DNA of 9,525 bases from contig JALPXQ010000050.1 in the NCBI GenBank assembly GCA_023271515.1, forward strand, positions 1 to 9,525, read 5' to 3'. A model generated the notes under the pieces. That model saw nothing but the letters and a program-made list of their open reading frames with translations. It was not told where the DNA came from and searched no databases. Both the position numbers and the translations under genes were made by a program. This DNA comes from Dehalococcoidia bacterium (GTDB lineage: Bacteria > Chloroflexota > Dehalococcoidia > SZUA-161 > SpSt-899). Below are positions 1 through 6,895 of the stretch, piece by piece (the first letter of the stretch is position 1; every line of letters starts with the position of its first letter).

Positions 1-522
1 GCCGCCACAGTCGGTCTGCTGAACTGAGAATGCGCCATCCCACCCGGGCCCGCCAAAGGTGCGGCTCCATTCCTTATTCCCTTGAGGATCGGTCTTGATC
101 AGCCAGAAATCCCTGCTCCCTGCGCCAAAAGAGGACGTCCATCCCGCAATGATGAAGCCGCCGCAGGCAGTCTCCTCAACGCAGTAGGCCTCTTCCAAGT
201 CCACGCCACCAAAGGTTTGGCTCCATTCTTTATTTCCCTGAGGATCGGTCTTAACGAGCCAGAAATCAGTCGCTCCCGCGCTAATTGAGGTGATTGTTCC
301 AGCAATGATGAATCCACCATCGGCAGACTGGTAGACCGAGTGTGCCTCGTCCCGCTCCCTTCCGCCAAAAGTGTGGCTCCATTCCTTGGCTGGGGCTGGA
401 TAGGGCCCTTCTGGCAGCTCAACGTCTAGTAATCGTAATCTTCGTGGTGCATGAGGACACCCTATCGCCATCAGACTCAACATAAATAGCGCCAGTATTG
501 CCAGTAAAAGCTTCCTCTTCAT
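1..522 (-). CDS. Repeat lipoprotein, beta-propeller-like (partial)
   Basis: The frame is open from an ATG at 522 to the left edge, giving 174 codons with no stop, so the C-terminus lies outside the window. AGGAGG sits at 527-532, four bases before the ATG, which fixes the start. The N-terminus has a Lys/Arg-rich head, a hydrophobic core and a Cys at residue 22 (LMAIGC), a plausible lipoprotein signal. From residue 46 the protein is built of 52-residue tandem units (46-97, 98-149, and 150 onward). Each unit opens with KEWS-TFGG, continues with GGFIIAG in the middle, and ends with DFWL-KTDPQGN. Units of this pattern are common in bacterial outer-surface proteins thought to fold as beta-propellers; ligand and function are unknown. 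The units are also similar at DNA level with a 156-bp period. It is probably surface-anchored and is expressed from its own promoter candidate at 587-615. Confidence 0.88.
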   Translation of the reverse strand, partial: MKRKLLLAILALFMLSLMAIGCPHAPRRLRLLDVELPEGPYPAPAKEWSHTFGGRERDEAHSVYQSADGGFIIAGTITSISAGATDFWLVKTDPQGNKEWSQTFGGVDLEEAYCVEETACGGFIIAGWTSSFGAGSRDFWLIKTDPQGNKEWSRTFGGPGWDGAFSVQQTDCGG

Positions 523-563
523 TTTTCCTCCTTTGCGCTTCAGTCGCTTGAGATACAAACCTC

Positions 564-578
564 ATCGTATAGCACGAT
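564..578. promoter_or_regulatory. Small inverted repeat at the expected transcript start
   Basis: ATCGT (564-568) and ACGAT (574-578) form a perfect 5-bp inverted repeat around a 5-base centre. It lies at the predicted transcription start of the lipoprotein gene, just downstream of the -10 candidate. It could be an operator, but 5-bp arms can arise by chance. Confidence 0.25.
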
Positions 579-586
579 ACACTGCT

Positions 587-615
587 ATTCTAAGTAAGAC
601 TACTTGATTCTGCAA
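587..615 (-). promoter_or_regulatory. Candidate sigma-70 promoter of the lipoprotein gene
   Basis: On the minus strand TTGCAG (615-610) and TAGAAT (592-587) are separated by 17 bases. The -10 matches 5 of 6 consensus bases and the -35 only 3 of 6. It is about 65 bp upstream of the ATG at 522, with no other gene between. This is a motif reading only. Confidence 0.4.
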
Positions 616-702
616 GCCTTACTTTCACCTTCAAACATTTGGGGCTTTTGTGCGCTCCTTTTTGTTCCTTCACCCCCGCTTAAACGGATAATCAACCAAT
701 GA

Positions 703-738
703 GGGGGAGGTTGCTTATGAGAACAGCAAGCCTCCCCC
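703..738. terminator. Long GC-rich hairpin between C39 and lipoprotein genes
   Basis: The left arm 703-715 (GGGGGAGGTTGCT) pairs with 725-738 through 13 pairs and one bulged base, with a 9-base loop. It lies about 85 bp past the stop of the C39-like gene and before the promoter candidate of the lipoprotein gene, the expected place for a transcription stop. Neither side has a clear T-run, so it may be a factor-dependent stop or a REP-like palindrome. The remaining 533-820 gap shows no gene. Confidence 0.5.
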
Positions 739-820
739 TTCCTGCTTGCGAAGGTGGCAATGCCGGACGGGAGTCTTCAAGCGCTCGGCATGAGGGCTTC
801 TACAATCCCGATAAACGGCA

Positions 821-2116
821 TCAATCGGTATCCCGAACCGACCAAACCCACGTCCCCAGCCACGTCCCATCAAGAGCATCCCAGCACAGAAACCTCCGGT
901 TGGCCGTTACATTGCAGCTGCCGGCCCACCATGTATCAGCGACAATTATTAGGTAGTCGCTGCCGCCGATCCAGAAATACTCCTTCACAGCCACCCAATG
1001 GGCATCCTTTGTCGTTCCTGGCGGACCGGTCATAATGCCCATTAGTCCCATCGGCCAGTCGTTGTCTATCTCGTGGACGATCTCCCAGTAGGTGTTACGC
1101 CATTCCAAATCAAAATGTTCATCGACGCCGGGGCTCTCGGCATATCCCAAGAAGCCCCAGAGCCAGTTCCACCACATTGTCACCTCGCACATGTTGTGGT
1201 GATCGAACCCATCGAATATGTCTACTGTGGCTTGCCAAGGGGGATCCGGGGGCACGGGTGGCTGTGGAAACCCGGAATCACCGTCGAAGTCCCTCTTCCA
1301 CAGGGCAATGGTGGTCGCGGCGCTGGGACCGCACCACCACCTCCGCGTTTCCGAGGGGATGCCAGACACGTTTGGATCTGGCCAATCTCCTCTCATTTGG
1401 TCGGCATGCGGTATCTCTCCAGAGCCCCAGTTTGCTCCTTGCAATGCCATGCCGCGCCGCGATTGAGTCGTTGCCGTCTTTGCGGCCCTATAGTCCTGGG
1501 GGGAGGGCATAGAAGACCTTATCTCCTCGAGCCGCGGTGCCACAAAGGAATCGCCTGTAACAAGGTTCACTCCCGCTACCTGGCCTTCAACCTCCCATAC
1601 CGCGTAAAAGCCTCGCAAAATGTTCAGAAGCAGGAGCATTGGTTCACCAATCCTTGCTTCAGCTATTTGCAGGCCTTGTTCCTTTCTTAAGATGGTGCTA
1701 ACCTCACCCCTCGGAGGGATGGATAAGGGTGGAGCTTCAGAAGCCTCCAGTATTGAATAGCCATATGCGGAGCTGCCGACAAGAACGCGGCCTACGATCT
1801 TGCCGTTCCTTTCGATGGCGAACATATAGGCTATTACCTCACCTTTCGGGTTATGGAAGGCTTGCGGCGATGTCAAATGAGCACCCTGCCAGTGTGAGAC
1901 CTCTGGGTCGGTAACAGCAATCTTGTCAACCCAAGCTTGACCTATTCTTCGAGGCTGATCCACTTCCCTTTGATCTGGGGGGATCGTCTCCAAATCGCCG
2001 ATCGTCGCACCTATGGGCGATCCCTGTGCTATTGCGGCCAAGGGACCGGCTATTAGTACCAGAGCCATAACAACCAGGAGGGCACCTCCCGCTAATCCAT
2101 ACTTCTGCATGTTCAC
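821..2116 (-). CDS. Exported C39-like (papain-fold) cysteine peptidase
   Basis: A 431-residue protein. The start is the GTG at 2116, eight bases after AGGAGG (2125-2130); an in-frame ATG lies two codons on. Residues 1-31 form a signal peptide with a likely cut after AIA. Residues about 55-200 resemble the propeptide or PepSY-like half found ahead of bacterial papain-fold peptidases (GEVIAYMFAIERNGKIVGRVLV, in part). The catalytic half starts near 225. The likely nucleophile is Cys262 in WWCGPSAATT, the general base His373 in DAHWVAVKEY, and Asp394 in VADTWW orients the His. This Cys-His-Asp order and spacing fit the Peptidase_C39_2 group. The C-terminus is very rich in Trp. It should act outside the membrane; the substrate is unknown. 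The gene stands alone with a 101-nt leader carrying a mini-ORF. Family assignment is from motifs only. Confidence 0.85.
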   Translation of the reverse strand: MNMQKYGLAGGALLVVMALVLIAGPLAAIAQGSPIGATIGDLETIPPDQREVDQPRRIGQAWVDKIAVTDPEVSHWQGAHLTSPQAFHNPKGEVIAYMFAIERNGKIVGRVLVGSSAYGYSILEASEAPPLSIPPRGEVSTILRKEQGLQIAEARIGEPMLLLLNILRGFYAVWEVEGQVAGVNLVTGDSFVAPRLEEIRSSMPSPQDYRAAKTATTQSRRGMALQGANWGSGEIPHADQMRGDWPDPNVSGIPSETRRWWCGPSAATTIALWKRDFDGDSGFPQPPVPPDPPWQATVDIFDGFDHHNMCEVTMWWNWLWGFLGYAESPGVDEHFDLEWRNTYWEIVHEIDNDWPMGLMGIMTGPPGTTKDAHWVAVKEYFWIGGSDYLIIVADTWWAGSCNVTANRRFLCWDALDGTWLGTWVWSVRDTD

Positions 2117-2170
2117 GATGTTTTCCTCCTTTGTTTTTTATTTGTTCCCGCTGTCCCAAAAACCCTTTCC

Positions 2171-2207
2171 GCTGGAGGCTAATCACCAACCATCGTTCGT
2201 CTCCAGC
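2171..2207 (-). promoter_or_regulatory. Leader stem-loop before the C39-like gene
   Basis: GCTGGAG (2171-2177) and CTCCAGC (2201-2207) form a perfect 7-bp stem with a 23-base loop. It lies between the leader mini-ORF and the ribosome-binding site of the C39-like gene, where it could respond to ribosomes on the mini-ORF. That role is inferred. Confidence 0.35.
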
Positions 2208-2217
2208 ATCTTAACCG

Positions 2218-2246
2218 TTATCCTCTCAAGGCTATCACCTCCTTTC
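2218..2246 (-). promoter_or_regulatory. Leader mini-ORF with super-strong SD (copy 1)
   Basis: GAAAGGAGGTGAT (2246-2234) complements the full 16S anti-Shine-Dalgarno tail without mismatch. After AGCC comes TTG AGA GGA TAA (2229-2218), an ORF of only three codons. It precedes the C39-like gene by 101 nt, and that gene has its own AGGAGG. The same layout recurs before the genes starting at 3697 and 8377. Confidence 0.45.
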
Positions 2247-2264
2247 GTTCAAAGTCAAGTCCTC

Positions 2265-2545
2265 TCAAATCTGCCGGCGCACCAGAAAGTGCTGTTGTTG
2301 GCCTATAGTACATTTATGGCGCTCTATCTTGGGCCCCAATATGTAGACGCTGATGGCAAGACATTCAGGCACTCTCACGAGCGGCAAGGATTCATTCGCC
2401 AAACCTTCTTTGTAGCAGTAAGGCCCGTGCAGGTGTGCTGTGCTCGGGTTCAAGATGCCGCCAATAGAAATGATCCCCCGGGATTCCTCTATGCCGCAAT
2501 TGGCTATTCGATATCCGATCTGGACCAAAGAAAACAGGCCTTCAT
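2265..2545 (-). pseudogene. Possible small broken gene, unrecognised
   Basis: A well-spaced start exists: AGGAGG at 2550-2555, then CAGC, then ATG at 2545-2543. That frame stops after 13 codons at 2504. A second minus frame, open from about 2541 to the stop at 2265, would give about 92 residues if one base were added in the TTTT run just after the start. The joined product shows no recognised motif, signal peptide or membrane segment. The plus strand is also open across 2283-2582 in the codon-aligned frame, so coding signals cannot tell the strands apart. This could equally be non-coding sequence. Confidence 0.2.
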
Positions 2546-2620
2546 GCTGCCTCCTCTCCGTCTAATCTTACTCAGGCTTTGAGTTCTGGTTTGGATTCTT
2601 ATTTCAAGTTCCCTCAGGTT

Positions 2621-2651
2621 GTGCTGGCGAGTTTCACTCCGACGCCAGCGC
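2621..2651. terminator. Hairpin downstream of the CxxC-protein gene
   Basis: GCTGGCG (2623-2629) pairs perfectly with CGCCAGC (2643-2649), extended by a wobble and a G-C pair to 2621/2651, with a 13-base loop. It lies about 100 nt past the stop at 2754. There is no T-run, so a terminator role is tentative. Confidence 0.35.
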
Positions 2652-2673
2652 ATGTGTCCCGCATAGCATCTAG

Positions 2674-2699
2674 AGCAGGCCGACTTATGTCCGCCTGCT
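2674..2699. terminator. 11-bp hairpin just past the CxxC-protein gene
   Basis: AGCAGGCCGAC (2674-2684) and GTCCGCCTGCT (2689-2699) form an 11-bp stem with one C-C mismatch and a TTAT loop. It is 55 nt beyond the stop at 2754 and is the first strong structure met by transcripts leaving that gene. No T-run follows on either strand. Together with the hairpin at 2621-2651 it may mark the transcript end. Confidence 0.45.
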
Positions 2700-2753
2700 G
2701 TACCAAAGCATATCTGCTACCGGACTACTGGCGCTAACAAATTTACCCGCTTT

Positions 2754-3075
2754 CTAGGGCCACGCCATCTGCCGGCTCCAGGTCCAAACAGTCCAGTGGT
2801 CGTGACCGGTTCGCCAACCTATATGTCTGCCCTCAGTATGATACGTACCCGGCCCCGCTGCCGGTGCGGAATAGTAGTCCTCGGCGCGGACATGTCGCGT
2901 ATTGGACCCCGACGCGAAGTGCCAGTCAACCTCTGTGCCACTCCCTGGTATCCCCGGCGTCCCATCCCGCCTCAGGCTCGTTCGAGCCTCCATATAACTG
3001 GCCGGCATCCCCGGCCACCGTATGTTCGTCTCTGAAAAGAACCACCACTCCCACTGGAATGGTACCCTCTCAACT
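2754..3075 (-). pseudogene. Displaced C-terminal part of the CxxC exported protein
   Basis: This frame continues past the stop at 3074 of the upstream reading frame. Adding one base to the A5 run at 3076-3080 (T5 on the coding strand) would turn the upstream end HHSHIGF directly into LVERVPFQWEWWFF and run on to the stop at 2754. This gives about 107 more residues and a total near 314. The tail is rich in Trp, Tyr, His and Gly, as in exported beta domains, and no alternative start with a ribosome-binding site serves it. Its function is not recognised. The break could be a true mutation or an assembly error. Confidence 0.5.
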
Positions 3076-3697
3076 AAAAACCTATGTGGGAGTGATGCGT
3101 CGGCCGCCACCAAAGAGGCTCCAGCTCCGCAGCCGCTGAAGAAGGATTCCCATCTGGAAAAGGCTTCTCCGCGGAAGGTCCCACTTCTGCAAGACATGCA
3201 GAGCAAAAGATAGCCTCTTTTACTTCTTGTGGCATTCCCGCATCCAGCCTCACGTTGAGCTTCTTGTAGAAGACCTCCATTACAGGGTGTTCCGGCAATT
3301 GTTCCGCAAGAGCTTTATAGTAGCAACGTTCACAGACAATACCCTCAAGGAGCTCAGGGTAACGAGGGGTTGCAGAGATTCTCCCGCTACCATCTTCCCG
3401 GAACTCGTACCAGAAGTGAGGACGCGCCTTCTCAAACTCCAGGAATTGTTGCCAAGCAGCCTCATCCTGGCTGACGTACTGCATGAGTGCTGTCATAGCA
3501 TCGGGATCCCAGGCTCCAAGGGCAACAAGCGCTTGTCCCGGATCCGGTGATTGCCGGATCTCCTCCCAGAGAGCAGAAATATCTTTCTCGGCAGCTACCG
3601 GCGGCATGCCCCCATAACCGACGAAGTATCCAGCAATCAGCAGACACACTACTCCGATTCCAATTGCGAAATGTTTTGCTTTCCCAATCACAGACAT
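3074..3697 (-). CDS. Membrane-anchored or exported protein with two CxxC pairs
   Basis: 207 residues in this frame. The ATG at 3697 follows AGGAGG by eight bases; an ATG seven bases upstream is in another frame and is ignored. Residues 9-29 are a hydrophobic signal or anchor. The body is helical, with CERC at 122-125 and CSAC at 165-168, two pairs 43 residues apart. That pattern could bind zinc or another metal or form disulfides; the sequence does not say which. The last residues (WWRPTHHSHIGF) probably belong to a longer protein whose remainder is in the next frame (see 2754-3075). It follows the anti-sigma gene by about 140 bp and has its own leader mini-ORF at 3769-3790. No family is recognised. 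Confidence 0.7.
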   Translation of the reverse strand: MSVIGKAKHFAIGIGVVCLLIAGYFVGYGGMPPVAAEKDISALWEEIRQSPDPGQALVALGAWDPDAMTALMQYVSQDEAAWQQFLEFEKARPHFWYEFREDGSGRISATPRYPELLEGIVCERCYYKALAEQLPEHPVMEVFYKKLNVRLDAGMPQEVKEAIFCSACLAEVGPSAEKPFPDGNPSSAAAELEPLWWRPTHHSHIGF

Positions 3698-3727
3698 CTT
3701 TCATTCCTCCTTGTTTATTTCTGCCGT

Positions 3728-3743
3728 CTCGCCTCTTGCGAGG
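3728..3743 (-). promoter_or_regulatory. Leader stem-loop before the CxxC gene
   Basis: CTCGC (3728-3732) pairs with GCGAG (3738-3742). The alternative CCTC/GAGG pairing (3732-3735 with 3740-3743) makes, on the minus strand, a GCAA tetraloop. It lies between the mini-ORF at 3769-3790 and the ribosome-binding site of the gene. The stem is short and any role is inferred from position. Confidence 0.3.
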
Positions 3744-3768
3744 TTGATGATATTCTGCGATAGTCTCT

Positions 3769-3790
3769 CTAGCTCATGCTGTCACCTCCT
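3769..3790 (-). promoter_or_regulatory. Leader mini-ORF with super-strong SD (copy 2)
   Basis: AGGAGGTGA (3790-3782) is followed by CAGC and then ATG AGC TAG (3777-3769), a two-codon ORF at ideal spacing. It precedes the start at 3697 by 71 nt. The stretch GGAGGTGA-N-AGC matches the copies at 2218-2246 and 8452-8480. Confidence 0.45.
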
Positions 3791-3837
3791 CTCAGGGCAG
3801 GACGATTCTACTCAATCTTCTGCCTAAATCTTATGGG

Positions 3838-4152
3838 TCAGTTGGGCCCCAGTTCAAGGTAATGACGCGTCGGCTCATCAATTATTACCTCTACCTCACG
3901 GATTTCAGGGTAAAGATAAGTCGTCCTTCGTTCGATAGTTTCGATAAAGTCCCGCCCTGCCTCCTCTCCCACTCTCCTAATCTCTTTCCTCTCCAGTATG
4001 CTCTCTACCCTCTCTTCAGCCAGGTTGACAATGACAGTCCAATTTCTGCGAAGTCGCGGGGCGACAATAACAGCCTCATCTCTGACCACCACGAGCTTCT
4101 CCTCCAGGGAGATAGACACCCGGGCTTTGTCGGTGTACAGGGCACGTACCAC
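3838..4152 (-). pseudogene. Displaced C-terminal part of the anti-sigma/sensor protein
   Basis: 104 residues in the frame next to the end of the 5525-4005 gene. Removing one GT from the GTGTGTGG stretch at about 4156-4149 changes the junction to DERGVVRALYTDKARVS and joins the frames into a protein of about 561 residues. The segment WTVIVNLAEERVESI resembles VLLAYIDVKKGETVELREI near residue 190 of the first part, so it looks like the end of a repeated domain. There is no ribosome-binding site at the GTG here, so separate translation is unlikely. The frame ends at a TGA (3838), about 50 bp before the next leader mini-ORF. Confidence 0.65.
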
Positions 4153-5525
4153 ACACCCCTCTCATCCTGGACAGAAATATAGTCTACAATTGCCACAGAA
4201 GCCCCTTTGTCCAGAAATTCCTGAATCAGGGGGTGAGCTCCAGCTATGGCGGTTGCTTCCTGCTCTCTCTCGGGAGTCATTCGAGGCATGGTTGGGTAAA
4301 CGACTTCAACAAAGACAGCATGGCTGGTCGTTACCACAACCTCTAGCTCATCTCCATGCCTTACAAAGTGAAGGCCCTTTGCCCAAACCTTTCCTGACTC
4401 GGTTATGGTTCCACCAGCGTGGGCGTCCACACCAATAAAAATGCCGTGCCTGTTAAATGTCTTGGTCGAATAATCCCATGAGAAAGAGATAACTTCCCCT
4501 TCAAACATGAGATAGGTGATCACCAGTTTCTCACACGGATAGGGTGGCAAGCCTATACCTGTGCCGGCCAAAGTCGCCACCCCTCGGCCCCGGCCGGGCC
4601 TTTCTTCGCTCACAAACCAGATATCAGACCAGATGCCGGGCCTTACCAGGCGCGGGTACCATCCGCCAGGGTAACAGGTTCTTTCCGGGAGGTCAGCAAG
4701 GGCTTCGGGGGGATCGGGGTCGAAGGTCATGGTAAATAATTTCGCCTGGATATCAAGCGGCACCCGGTCCAGGAAAACCGGGGCGATAGTCTCTAAGACC
4801 TCCCCGTGAGTTTTGCCGCGCAGCTCCTCAGCCGGTATTGTTGCCGCCGGATGGAGCGGGTGGCCTCTTGCCATGAGAGCCATCTCCTCACGTTCATCAA
4901 TCTCCCGCAGCTCAACTGTCTCCCCCTTTTTGACGTCAATATAAGCAAGTAAGACTGGCTCCCTGAGCGGGGGAAAAGCCCTTATCACCACCTTCGATAT
5001 GCCGTCGCGCACCCCATCCAGCCATACCGGGAATGCCCATATTTCGGCTTCCTCCGCAAAGAAAGCCTGAACCTGGGGGCAGTTGCGGACGATCTCTTGC
5101 CGCCGTCTCATAGAAAAGAACTCGGCCACGGCCGGCGGGCCTAAGATTGCCCCAATGATCAGCACTACCGCCAGCACACCAATGGTGGCCATCTTCCACG
5201 CCGGTTGGCGGAAGACCTTAACTTTTAGGATCTCCACAGCTCCATACATCAAAGTTTTCAATCTATCGGCTGCCTGGTGAAGGTTGACCCTTCGAGCCCG
5301 TTCGGTTTGCGATGAAGCCACGGCAATGCTCTCCTTGTGCCTTTCAAGAAGTCTCTCTCTTAAGCATTGCTCAAAACCCTTATTCGCCTTTGGCTGTATA
5401 CTCAGCAGATGGGCACAGAATCCTAAGAAGGAGCTGGTAAATTTCAGATGCTCATTCTTACCATCTATCAAGTCTTCCACTCTTTTCAGTAGTTCTTTGT
5501 CCAATTTGTCTGGTCGCTCGTCCAT
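4005..5525 (-). CDS. Anti-sigma factor-like membrane sensor (frameshifted near its end)
   Basis: 506 residues in this frame. The ATG at 5525 follows GGAGG, 38 nt after the stop of the ECF sigma gene, so the two are cotranscribed. Residues 1-105 are cytoplasmic and helical, with a pattern (IQPKANKGFEQCLRERLLE) like the N-terminal sigma-binding regions of Chloroflexota anti-sigma proteins. One membrane segment spans about 113-134. The rest is outside: a first module at 145-212 (CPQVQAFFAEEA), a middle part with Cys284 and Cys331, and a second similar module from about 430 (HPLIQEFLDKGAS). Near residue 458 the frame shifts and the last 48 residues lose domain character; the true end is in 4152-3838. 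It likely holds the sigma factor at the membrane until an outside signal arrives. Family and ligand are not certain. Confidence 0.72.
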   Translation of the reverse strand: MDERPDKLDKELLKRVEDLIDGKNEHLKFTSSFLGFCAHLLSIQPKANKGFEQCLRERLLERHKESIAVASSQTERARRVNLHQAADRLKTLMYGAVEILKVKVFRQPAWKMATIGVLAVVLIIGAILGPPAVAEFFSMRRRQEIVRNCPQVQAFFAEEAEIWAFPVWLDGVRDGISKVVIRAFPPLREPVLLAYIDVKKGETVELREIDEREEMALMARGHPLHPAATIPAEELRGKTHGEVLETIAPVFLDRVPLDIQAKLFTMTFDPDPPEALADLPERTCYPGGWYPRLVRPGIWSDIWFVSEERPGRGRGVATLAGTGIGLPPYPCEKLVITYLMFEGEVISFSWDYSTKTFNRHGIFIGVDAHAGGTITESGKVWAKGLHFVRHGDELEVVVTTSHAVFVEVVYPTMPRMTPEREQEATAIAGAHPLIQEFLDKGASVAIVDYISVQDERGVWYVPCTPTKPGCLSPWRRSSWWSEMRLLLSPRDFAEIGLSLSTWLKRG

Positions 5526-5563
5526 TTTCCCCCTCCACTACTTATAACGATGAAGCATTAAGA

Positions 5564-6112
5564 TTACTGCTTGCCTTTCCGTTGAATAAATTGGTCGTGC
5601 AAATTTCTGAGACCTCGATAAAGATTGGAGGCCACGGTTTTCTCCGAAACGTTTAAGACCTGAGCGATTTCCTTATTCCTCATGCCGGTGAAAAACCGCA
5701 TGGTGACTACCTCGGCCTGGGAATTCGGCAATCTTTTGATCATTGATTGAAGTTCTTCAAAGAGTTCCTGACGCTGGATTGCCTCTTCCGGCAGTATTGA
5801 GTTGGACTCGATCTGCGGCAGGTCCTCAATACTAACCTTTTCCGGTTTGGTTCGGTAATAATCGATTAGCACATTGCGAGCGATACGGAAAATCCAACTG
5901 GAGAAGGTAGCGCCTTCCCGCCATCTAAATGATCTGATATTCTCCAGAACCTTGGTGAAGATATCGGAAACCAGATCCTCAGCATCAGTTTGATTCCCCA
6001 CACGCCAGCTCACGTAGCGGAAAATTCTGGGGAAATAAAGGTCATAGAGCTCTGCGAATGCCTCCGGGGCATCTTGTGCCTTCTCTACCAAGATCCTTTC
6101 GTTCTCGCCCAT
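5564..6112 (-). CDS. ECF-type RNA polymerase sigma factor
   Basis: 182 residues, typical ECF length. Region 2 covers about 17-90 (AFAELYDLYFPRIFRYVSWR, then DAEDLVSDIFTKVLE and the -10-binding helix WIFRIARNVLIDYYR). Region 4 covers about 117-176, with a helix-turn-helix containing RNKEIAQVLNVSEKTVASNL that reads the -35 element. Region 3 is absent, as expected. The ATG at 6112 has AGGA seven bases upstream. It directs RNA polymerase to a set of promoters controlled by an outside signal, and its partner is encoded directly downstream. Its own promoter could not be identified with confidence in the 200-bp upstream gap, which holds a dispersed repeat and a hairpin. No specific ECF subgroup is assigned. 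Confidence 0.94.
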   Translation of the reverse strand: MGENERILVEKAQDAPEAFAELYDLYFPRIFRYVSWRVGNQTDAEDLVSDIFTKVLENIRSFRWREGATFSSWIFRIARNVLIDYYRTKPEKVSIEDLPQIESNSILPEEAIQRQELFEELQSMIKRLPNSQAEVVTMRFFTGMRNKEIAQVLNVSEKTVASNLYRGLRNLHDQFIQRKGKQ

Positions 6113-6126
6113 AAAAGATTCCTACC

Positions 6127-6205
6127 GTGTGACCACTCAGGTTCAAAGTTCCGGGGTTCAAGGTTAGAAAACGATGAACCTGACAACTTGAGTAGTTACC
6201 CTACC
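6127..6205 (+). repeat. Dispersed repeat, copy A, with inverted partner
   Basis: Positions 6178-6205 match 8973-9000 at 26 of 28 bases, sharing TGAGTAGTTACCCTACC at the right end. A degenerate reverse copy of the core (TGACCACTCAGG, 6128-6139) lies just upstream, so the unit could fold on itself. Between them GGTTCAA recurs at short intervals. The element lies upstream of the sigma gene start and may overlap its promoter. Confidence 0.6.
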
Positions 6206-6225
6206 ACGCAAGTCGTATTACTGAA

Positions 6226-6270
6226 CAGTACCTCCCCAAGAAGCCGAAGGCTTTTTGGGGAGGTTGACTG
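6226..6270. terminator. Strong hairpin past the protease fragment
   Basis: 6231-6245 pairs with 6249-6263 over 15 bp with one G-T wobble and a GAA loop; the flanks CAGT/ACTG add four more pairs beyond a bulge. Within it, AAGCC-GAA-GGCTTTTT resembles an intrinsic terminator in the plus direction. On the minus strand it follows the stop of the protease fragment at 6316 by 53 nt and precedes the sigma gene. It resembles the hairpins at 6846 and 6896. Confidence 0.6.
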
Positions 6271-6315
6271 TTGCCGCAGCATATTATGTGCCCCCTTGGT
6301 CAGGGATACGGTGGA

Positions 6316-6813
6316 TTATCTGGTGTATGGATACCATCCCGGCAGTTCATGCCTTACTCCCGATATTGGTGAAAAGACAGCCTGGCGCTGGCCGGCATAC
6401 AGAATATGACTCACGTGGATCCTTAGTATGTCTACCTCATCCCAGCCGTTCCTGTGCATAAAAACAGGGGCACCACTGTCTCCATGCGCCCTTCTACAAG
6501 GTGCTAGAACCTGATTTTTGCACGCCAATCCTTGGTGAGGCCACTCAACTTCATGCCCCGTTCTAAATACCCGCCCAGCAGTAAAGCCGGTTGCAATTCC
6601 ATATTGCATGACCCACTCGTTGACAACTGGATCTCGCCAACCCGCTGCGGTGCTAGTACTCCCTCTTCCGCTATGGATATATGACGCAACATACGGATCA
6701 GCAATGGCTACCCGGGCCACATCTGCATACGCATTTTGCCTGTCTGAAACATCTGCCACTATTTCAGCTTCGTTTCCTTGCCCTATCGTTGGCTGGTAGA
6801 TCTGTTCATTCAT
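6316..6813 (-). pseudogene. S1 trypsin-like serine protease, C-terminal fragment
   Basis: 165 residues. HGDSGAPVF at 110-118 is the catalytic-serine motif of chymotrypsin-fold proteases (Ser113), with Cys98 and Cys106 before it in the usual place. DVARVAI at 31-37 fits the catalytic Asp strand, and AVFSPISGVRHEL at 145-157 matches the end seen in bacterial S1 proteases of the streptogrisin type. The N-terminal part with the catalytic His and the signal peptide is missing. An in-frame stop lies four codons before the ATG at 6813, no ribosome-binding site is evident, and two hairpins replace the missing part. It is therefore best read as an inactive remnant, though an assembly gap could also cause this. 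Confidence 0.72.
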
Positions 6814-6845
6814 AGGAGTTTCTCAACCGCGTTTATAGTATAGTG

Positions 6846-6875
6846 CCCCGCAAAAATGTTTCGATTTTTGTGGGG
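6846..6875. repeat. 12-bp hairpin with C/G ends and A/T core
   Basis: CCCCGCAAAAAT (6846-6857) pairs with ATTTTTGTGGGG (6864-6875), with one G-T wobble and a GTTTCG loop. It sits directly before the protease fragment and resembles the neighbours at 6896-6923 and 6231-6263. It may be a terminator or a small repeated palindrome. Confidence 0.55.
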
Positions 6876-6895
6876 AACCCCCAGTATCAAAAGAT

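Noticed and set aside
1073..1690. Long plus-strand open frame (205 codons) opposite the C39-like gene
   Set aside because: The minus strand has the signal peptide, catalytic motifs and ribosome-binding site; the plus product is Pro/Arg/Cys-rich noise with no start signal.
2316..2582. Plus-strand open frame from ATG 2316
   Set aside because: It has no ribosome-binding site and no known motif, and it is the codon-aligned antisense of an equally open minus frame; all neighbours are on the minus strand.
6130..6160. GGAACTT on the minus strand upstream of the sigma gene, like an ECF -35 box for self-regulation
   Set aside because: No matching -10 (CGTC or TCAAA type) is found at 15-17 bases, and the bases are part of a GGTTCAA-rich repeat; a similar GGAACTT near 2610 also lacks a -10.
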